From an uncultured Faecalibacterium sp. (GTDB lineage Bacteria > Bacillota > Clostridia > Oscillospirales > Ruminococcaceae), in the NCBI GenBank assembly GCA_904394215.1, contig CAJFNF010000018.1, positions 1 through 44,418 of the forward strand: 44,418 nt of DNA. The letters run 5' to 3'. This document shows positions 40,674 to 44,418 of the stretch, one piece after another. The translations under genes and the position numbers were made by a program. Under the pieces are notes generated by a model. The model did not search any database. It saw only the letters and a program-made list of their open reading frames with translations, and had not been told where the DNA came from. Numbering within the stretch: the stretch's first letter is position 1; each line of letters starts with the position of its first letter.

Positions 40674-41348
40674 TCAAACCTTTTTGGCCGGATGGAGATT
40701 GTCGCGGCGGGGCAGCAGGCCGGCCCGGTCCAGGGCAGGCTTGACGGCCAGGTACAGCAGCACGGCGCAGACGGTGGACACCAGGCTGTTGGCCAGGGTG
40801 ACGCCGCCGGCCACAGCGGCCAGCGCCTGGGCAGCCGTATAGTCCTGGCCGAAGATGTACACGTTGCGGAAATAGCCCAGCAGGGGGTCGGTGATCACAT
40901 TGACCAGCAGGCCCGAGGCAGCCGACACCGTCACCCGCACCAGATAGGACAGGCGGCGGGCGGAATCGGCGGTGTCGATCCGGCACAGCCGGTGGGCCAC
41001 CAGGCCGCAGACCACGCCGATGATGAATTTCAGCACAAAGGTGGTGACAGCGTAGCCCGGGTCGCCGGCCAGGATATCGGCCAGCGACAGGCCGATGGCA
41101 CCGGCCAGGCCGCCCGAGACGCCGTCCATCAGCAGGGCGGCCAGGGCGGTGAAGGTGTTGCCCAGATGGAACGAGGATCCGCCATAGAAGGGGACCCGGA
41201 AGAACAGGTAAGCGGCAAAGCTCAGAGCCGCCATGACGCCGGTGAGCGCCAGCTCATGGGGGGTGAAGGTGCGCTTGTACAGCGCACTGGCAAACAGAAT
41301 GACAATGACCACGACGGCCAGCAGCAGCCACATTGCAGTGGATGACAT
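40674..41348 (-). CDS. ECF-transporter substrate-specific (S) component
   Basis: A 224-residue membrane protein with about six helices. ELALTGVMAALSFAAYLFF, then FHLGNTFTALAALLMDGVSG and AGAIGLSLADILAG, match S components of energy-coupling-factor vitamin importers (the class holding ThiT- and PdxU-like proteins). It would use shared EcfAAT subunits encoded elsewhere. It is divergent from a MocR-type regulator, many of which control vitamin B6 genes, so a pyridoxine-type substrate is a reasonable guess. An extra helix lies at the N-terminus (WLLLAVVVIVILFASALY). GGAGGG precedes the ATG. Confidence 0.85.
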   Translation of the reverse strand: MSSTAMWLLLAVVVIVILFASALYKRTFTPHELALTGVMAALSFAAYLFFRVPFYGGSSFHLGNTFTALAALLMDGVSGGLAGAIGLSLADILAGDPGYAVTTFVLKFIIGVVCGLVAHRLCRIDTADSARRLSYLVRVTVSAASGLLVNVITDPLLGYFRNVYIFGQDYTAAQALAAVAGGVTLANSLVSTVCAVLLYLAVKPALDRAGLLPRRDNLHPAKKV

Positions 41349-41384
41349 GTTGATCCCTCCAAAAAAGTTTTTTCATCCCGGGCC

Positions 41385-41413
41385 TTGACAACCGGGGGCC
41401 CTGCAGGTATGCT
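41385..41413 (+). promoter_or_regulatory. Promoter of the MocR-type gene
   Basis: TTGACA, 17-base spacer, TATGCT. Overlapped a few bases downstream by the divergent -10 of the S-component gene. Confidence 0.7.
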
Positions 41414-41416
41414 CCT

Positions 41417-41435
41417 ATTATAGCCAAAACTGGCT
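41417..41435 (-). promoter_or_regulatory. -10 and inverted repeat for the S-component gene
   Basis: Minus strand TATAAT (41417-41422) adjoins AGCCA-N4-TGGCT (41422-41435). No good -35 is present, so activation by the divergent regulator is plausible. Confidence 0.55.
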
Positions 41436-41468
41436 CCATGAAAATACCCAGAATAGAACTTTTTTATG

Positions 41469-41484
41469 GGTTCAGTTGTGAACC
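41469..41484. promoter_or_regulatory. Second palindrome in the mocR/S-component gap
   Basis: GGTTCA-N4-TGAACC, perfect 6-bp arms, immediately before the Shine-Dalgarno of the regulator gene. Candidate autoregulatory operator. Confidence 0.5.
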
Positions 41485-41496
41485 GAAGGAGGGCGT

Positions 41497-42945
41497 ATGC
41501 TGCATTTGACCACTGCCCTGGACCCGGCCTCCCAGGTGCCGCTGTACGAACAGCTGTACCGGAGCCTGGTGGCAGAGATCCGGTCGGGGGCGCTGCCGGC
41601 GGGGACCCGGATGCCGGGCAAGCGGAGTTTGGCGGAGGAATTGTCGGTGTCGGTGAATACGGTGGACGGGGCCTATCAGATGCTGGCGGCCGAGGGGTAT
41701 CTGGCCAGCCGGCCCCGCAGCGGGTTTTATGTACAGGAATACCCGGCCCTGGCTGGCCGTCCGCCGGAGCAGGAGGGGGACCGGCCCGGGGCAGGCAAAG
41801 TGCAGCCGGCGGCCCCGGCCAGCCCGCCGGTTCTGTATGACCTGTCCACCAGCGGCGTGGACACCGGGCTGTTTCCCTTCCGCACCTGGGCGCGGCTCCA
41901 AAAAGAGCTGCTCTATACTTCCCCCGATCTGCTGGCCCGGGGCGATCCCCGGGGGGACGCGGAGCTGCGGCAGGCCCTGACCCGCTACCTGGAGGAATAC
42001 CGGGGCGTGCGGTGCACCCCCGACCAGATTGTGGTGGGTGCGGGCATCGAATATCTGCTGAGCCTGCTGGCCCCCCTGCTGAAGGGGCCGGCGGCGGTGG
42101 AGAATCCCGGCTATCCCCGGGCCCGGCAGGTGCTGGAAAACAGCGGCCATGTCTGCCGGTTTCTGCCGGTGGATGCGGGGGGGCTGTCGGTGGAGGCCCT
42201 GGCGGCCTCGGATGCGGCAGTCTGTTATGTAACCCCCAGCCATCAGTTCCCCACCGGCGTCACCATGCCGGCGCCCCGCCGGGCGGAGCTGCTGGGCTGG
42301 GCGGCCCAGCGCCCCGGCCAGCGGTATATCATTGAGGACGACTATGACTCGGAGTTCCGTTTTGACACCCGGCCCCTGCCCAGCCTGCAGGGGATGGCGG
42401 GGGCCGACGGCCCGGTGATTTATCTGTCCACCGTGGCCCGCAGCCTGGCCCCCGGCATCCGCATTGCCTATATGGTGCTGCCCCAGCACCTGATCCCGGC
42501 CTGGGAGCGGCGGTACACCCTCTATTCCGGCACCGTCAGCCGGTTTGAGCAGCAGACCCTGGCCCGGTTCATCGGCGAAGGATATTTTACCCGCCATCTG
42601 GCCCGCAGCCGGGTGGCCTACAAGGCCCGCCGCACCGCACTGGCCCAGGCTTTGACCCAGGCCTTTGGGTCCGAGATCAAGCTGTACGGGCTCCACACCG
42701 GCCTGCACCTGCTGGTGCAGTTCACCGGCAAGGTGCCTCCCGATGGGGTGCTGGCCGCTGCGGCCCGGCAGGCCGGCATCCGGCTGGCAGCCCTCAGCAG
42801 CTATTACATGGCGGATTCCGCATCCTGCCCGCCTGGTACGCTGGTGCTGGGATACGGGGCGCTGGAGGACGGGCTCTGCCCGTCGCTGGCGGATACATTG
42901 AAGAAGGCCTGCACGGCGGCTTCGGATTCCTGGTCCAGGGTGTAA
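41497..42945 (+). CDS. MocR/PdxR-type regulator lacking the PLP lysine
   Basis: A 482-residue chimeric regulator: GntR winged helix (1-75, SLAEELSVSVNTVDGAYQML) joined to a fold-type I aminotransferase domain (about 110-470). The cofactor region is otherwise well kept (NPGYPRARQVL, YVTPSHQFPTG, IIEDDYDSEFRFD). However, where the family has S-K-T-L-P before LRIGY, this protein has STVARSLAPGIRIAY, so the Schiff-base lysine is Arg 315 (codon CGC at 42439). It may bind PLP without a covalent link, or sense another ligand. The start at 41497 has GAAGGAGGG upstream. Its last 142 bases overlap the next gene on the opposite strand. Confidence 0.92.
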   Translation: MLHLTTALDPASQVPLYEQLYRSLVAEIRSGALPAGTRMPGKRSLAEELSVSVNTVDGAYQMLAAEGYLASRPRSGFYVQEYPALAGRPPEQEGDRPGAGKVQPAAPASPPVLYDLSTSGVDTGLFPFRTWARLQKELLYTSPDLLARGDPRGDAELRQALTRYLEEYRGVRCTPDQIVVGAGIEYLLSLLAPLLKGPAAVENPGYPRARQVLENSGHVCRFLPVDAGGLSVEALAASDAAVCYVTPSHQFPTGVTMPAPRRAELLGWAAQRPGQRYIIEDDYDSEFRFDTRPLPSLQGMAGADGPVIYLSTVARSLAPGIRIAYMVLPQHLIPAWERRYTLYSGTVSRFEQQTLARFIGEGYFTRHLARSRVAYKARRTALAQALTQAFGSEIKLYGLHTGLHLLVQFTGKVPPDGVLAAAARQAGIRLAALSSYYMADSASCPPGTLVLGYGALEDGLCPSLADTLKKACTAASDSWSRV

Positions 42946-43754
42946 AGGCCGTCGGCCCGGCTGAACTGGCCGGGCAGGGCGCCGCTGGACACAACGGCGC
43001 CCCCGTTGGCCAGCAGTTCCAGGGTGTCTTCCAGGGTCAGCAGGTCCCCGGCGGTGAGGTCGGTCAGCAGGGAACCGCTGGCCTGGCGCAGGGCCTCGGG
43101 CAGGGTGGCGGGGAGAAGGTCCAGGTTCTGCCGGAAGAAGGCATCCCACACAGCGGCCCGGGCCCCAGCCACCGTATAGGGGGCCAGGCTCTGGCCGATT
43201 TCCTCCAGGAAATCGTGGGCCGCGGCGGCGCTCCAGTCACCCACCCCCTCCTGGCCAAAGCGTTCCAGCTCGCTGGCGGTGAGGGCCCCCGAGAAGCCCA
43301 CCCGCAGATTGCCGTAAGCATCGCACAGGCTGATCAGGGTGTCGGGGGTGGCAGCCAGATACCGGGTATCCTCCGGCAGGTCCATCACGTCGCCCAGCCC
43401 CTGCAGGCACCGGGCAGGCCCGGCAGCCTGGTAACAGTCGGCCAGGGAGGCCTCCCTGGCGCTGAAGGGCACCGACAGCTGGCTGGGTATGGCCAGCAGA
43501 TGGATACAGTTCTGGTCGGCGTTGAGATACAGCAGCACAAAGGCAGGGGAGTCCCCCGCCACACAGGTCAATAAGGTCAGGTGGTTTTCTTCCCGGGGCA
43601 TCAGCACCGGCACGCCGCTCTGGCTCTCGGATGCCCGGACCCGCTGCTCGGCCTGATATTGGGCGTAGAAAAGGGTGGCTGCCACCAGGGGCAGCAGGAC
43701 CAGCAGGGTGACCCACAGGGCGGTCCAGAAACTTTTCCAGCCTTTGGTTTCCAT
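42804..43754 (-). CDS. LytR-CpsA-Psr-like membrane protein, degenerate
   Basis: A 316-residue protein with one N-terminal membrane helix (about 8-32) and an extracellular domain. LTLLTCVAGDSPAFVLLYLN, IHLLAIPSQLSVPF and the following layout resemble the LCP fold, which transfers glycopolymers to peptidoglycan. The Arg/Asp residues expected in the SIPRD-type motif are absent (AIPSQL), so transferase activity is doubtful. The last 30 residues are Ser/Pro-rich and lie antisense to the end of the mocR-type gene. The ATG at 43754 follows AGGAGG by 9 bases. Family assignment is tentative. Confidence 0.65.
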   Translation of the reverse strand: METKGWKSFWTALWVTLLVLLPLVAATLFYAQYQAEQRVRASESQSGVPVLMPREENHLTLLTCVAGDSPAFVLLYLNADQNCIHLLAIPSQLSVPFSAREASLADCYQAAGPARCLQGLGDVMDLPEDTRYLAATPDTLISLCDAYGNLRVGFSGALTASELERFGQEGVGDWSAAAAHDFLEEIGQSLAPYTVAGARAAVWDAFFRQNLDLLPATLPEALRQASGSLLTDLTAGDLLTLEDTLELLANGGAVVSSGALPGQFSRADGLYTLDQESEAAVQAFFNVSASDGQSPSSSAPYPSTSVPGGQDAESAM

Positions 43755-43877
43755 CAAGGTATTCCTCCTTGGATCAAACATACACAGGCCCGCCCGGCAC
43801 CGCCGGCAGGCCGCGTATAAAGTATATGCCGCCCGGGCAGACTGTATGCAGTCCAACCCACAAGGAGGTTTCAGAAT

Positions 43878-44108
43878 ATGAGTGATTGGAAAGACCGTTC
43901 CGCCCCTGAACCCGAGGACTCCATGCGCCTGCCCGAGCCGGAGGACTTCTGGCTGGAGCTGGGCCCCGCCAGCGCCTACTATGGCATGGATGCCTACGAC
44001 ACGGTCCTGCGGGAAGGGGATGCATCTCCCGATGCCAAGCGCCTGGGCTGGACCGGCGCCGAGCCGGGCAAAGGCAGCCTGGATGACGTCCCGCCCCAGG
44101 ACCGGTAA
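43878..44108 (+). CDS. Small acidic hypothetical protein
   Basis: A 76-residue soluble protein rich in Pro, Asp and Glu (EPEDSMRLPEPEDFWLELGP). It has no signal, membrane segment or recognised domain. AGGAGG lies 9 bases before the ATG, and a terminator follows, so expression is likely. It is divergent from the LCP-like gene. Possibly a disordered partner protein; function unknown. Confidence 0.65.
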   Translation: MSDWKDRSAPEPEDSMRLPEPEDFWLELGPASAYYGMDAYDTVLREGDASPDAKRLGWTGAEPGKGSLDDVPPQDR

Positions 44109-44122
44109 CCATAGATGGGATG

Positions 44123-44151
44123 GCCTTCGCCCTGCCGGCGGAGGCTTTTTT
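44123..44151 (+). terminator. Terminator of the small acidic protein gene
   Basis: GCCTTCGCC (44123-44131) pairs with GGCGGAGGC (44137-44145) with one T-G mismatch, followed by TTTTTT. Confidence 0.88.
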
Positions 44152-44171
44152 AAAAAATCTCCAAAAAACCC

Positions 44172-44199
44172 TTGACAATTCTCCCGGGTGTGCTATAAT
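44172..44199 (+). promoter_or_regulatory. Promoter of the right tRNA-Leu
   Basis: TTGACA, 16-base spacer, TATAAT: consensus hexamers, 43 bases upstream of the tRNA. Confidence 0.92.
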
Positions 44200-44242
44200 A
44201 ACTCACGTCCTCAGCCGCTGCGGCAGGGACAAAACAAAATAA

Positions 44243-44329
44243 GCGGATATGGCGGAATTGGCAGACGCGTTAGATTCAGGTTCTAATCGGGGCAACTCGG
44301 TGGAGGTTCAAGTCCTCTTATCCGCACCA
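44243..44329 (+). tRNA. tRNA-Leu(CAG), right copy
   Basis: An 84-base class II tRNA plus an encoded CCA (44327-44329). The anticodon stem TTAGA/TCTAA encloses TTCAGGT, giving CAG. It is identical over its whole length to the tRNA at 5218-5304, in the opposite orientation. Its own promoter and terminator flank it. Confidence 0.97.
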
Positions 44330-44336
44330 AACCAAT

Positions 44337-44386
44337 ATAATCCGAACCAGTTCTTCCCTGTGGGGGACGGGTTCGGATTATTTGTT
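44337..44386 (+). terminator. Terminator of the right tRNA-Leu
   Basis: ATAATCCGAACC (44337-44348) pairs with GGTTCGGATTAT (44370-44381), followed by TTGTTT. It shares the AATCCGAAC arm with the terminator of the left copy. Confidence 0.9.
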
Positions 44387-44418
44387 TATTTCGAGAGATA
44401 TGAAAATACATATTTCCC

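Noticed and set aside
41464..43149. Open frame of 561 codons opposite the mocR-type gene
   Set aside because: Composition rich in Gly, Arg, Gln and Pro without motifs; the real genes on both strands have Shine-Dalgarno sites and homology.

Overview
The window reads as ordinary chromosome of a GC-rich gut Firmicute, most likely of the Faecalibacterium / Gemmiger / Subdoligranulum group (Oscillospirales). The basis is strong codon GC bias, A/G-rich Shine-Dalgarno sites, T-box regulation, sigma-A promoters of the TTGACA-17-TATAAT type, lipoproteins with long Ser/Ala linkers, split ThrE-type exporter genes, and a heterodimeric ABC exporter. The species assignment is inference. I see no phage, plasmid, transposase, integrase or CRISPR array.

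Layout. 1-2.7 kb: a secreted protein, then a three-gene unit (Ca-loop/His-rich exported protein, ECF sigma factor, RsgI-like anti-sigma). 2.7-5.3 kb: proline symporter, TetR regulator and tRNA-Leu(CAG). 5.4-11.5 kb: ftsH coupled to a DUF308 membrane protein, and a heterodimeric ABC exporter. 11.7-15.0 kb: SseB/Sel1 protein, a solitary dnaK and a 35-residue membrane protein. 15.1-17.7 kb: a polar amino-acid ABC importer. 17.9-24.9 kb: a methionine operon (metQ-metN-metI-metY-metA, then a P1 peptidase and a nitroreductase) behind a T-box leader with an apparent AUG specifier. 25-26.2 kb: threonine/serine exporter pair. 26.3-28.5 kb: Crp/Fnr regulator, glycosyltransferase and flavin reductase. 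28.7-31.3 kb: a NitT/TauT-type ABC importer, divergent from the Crp gene. 31.3-33.2 kb: hemW and a Bax-inhibitor-1 protein, then an intergenic repeat. 33.5-37.4 kb: kdgK, eda-VOC fusion and two HAD phosphatases. 37.6-40.6 kb: PAP2 protein, GntR regulator and alanine symporter. 40.7-44.1 kb: ECF-transporter S component, a MocR-type regulator, an LCP-like membrane protein and a small protein. The window closes with a second, identical tRNA-Leu(CAG) on the opposite strand.

Most interesting observation. Two of the three solute-binding proteins, the polar amino-acid one and MetQ, have their two lobes in swapped order. The part that is C-terminal in the canonical families comes first and the canonical N-terminal part comes second. 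In both, the break lies at the same inter-lobe crossover, and both carry twin-arginine lipoprotein signals. The third binding protein has canonical order and a Sec-type lipoprotein signal. Other points worth checking: an RsgI-like anti-sigma with a conserved Asn-Pro site beside a Ca-loop/His-rich partner; a MocR regulator whose PLP lysine is Arg; a 142-bp tail-to-tail gene overlap; two divergent promoters sharing one palindromic -35; and identical inverted tRNA-Leu genes 39 kb apart.
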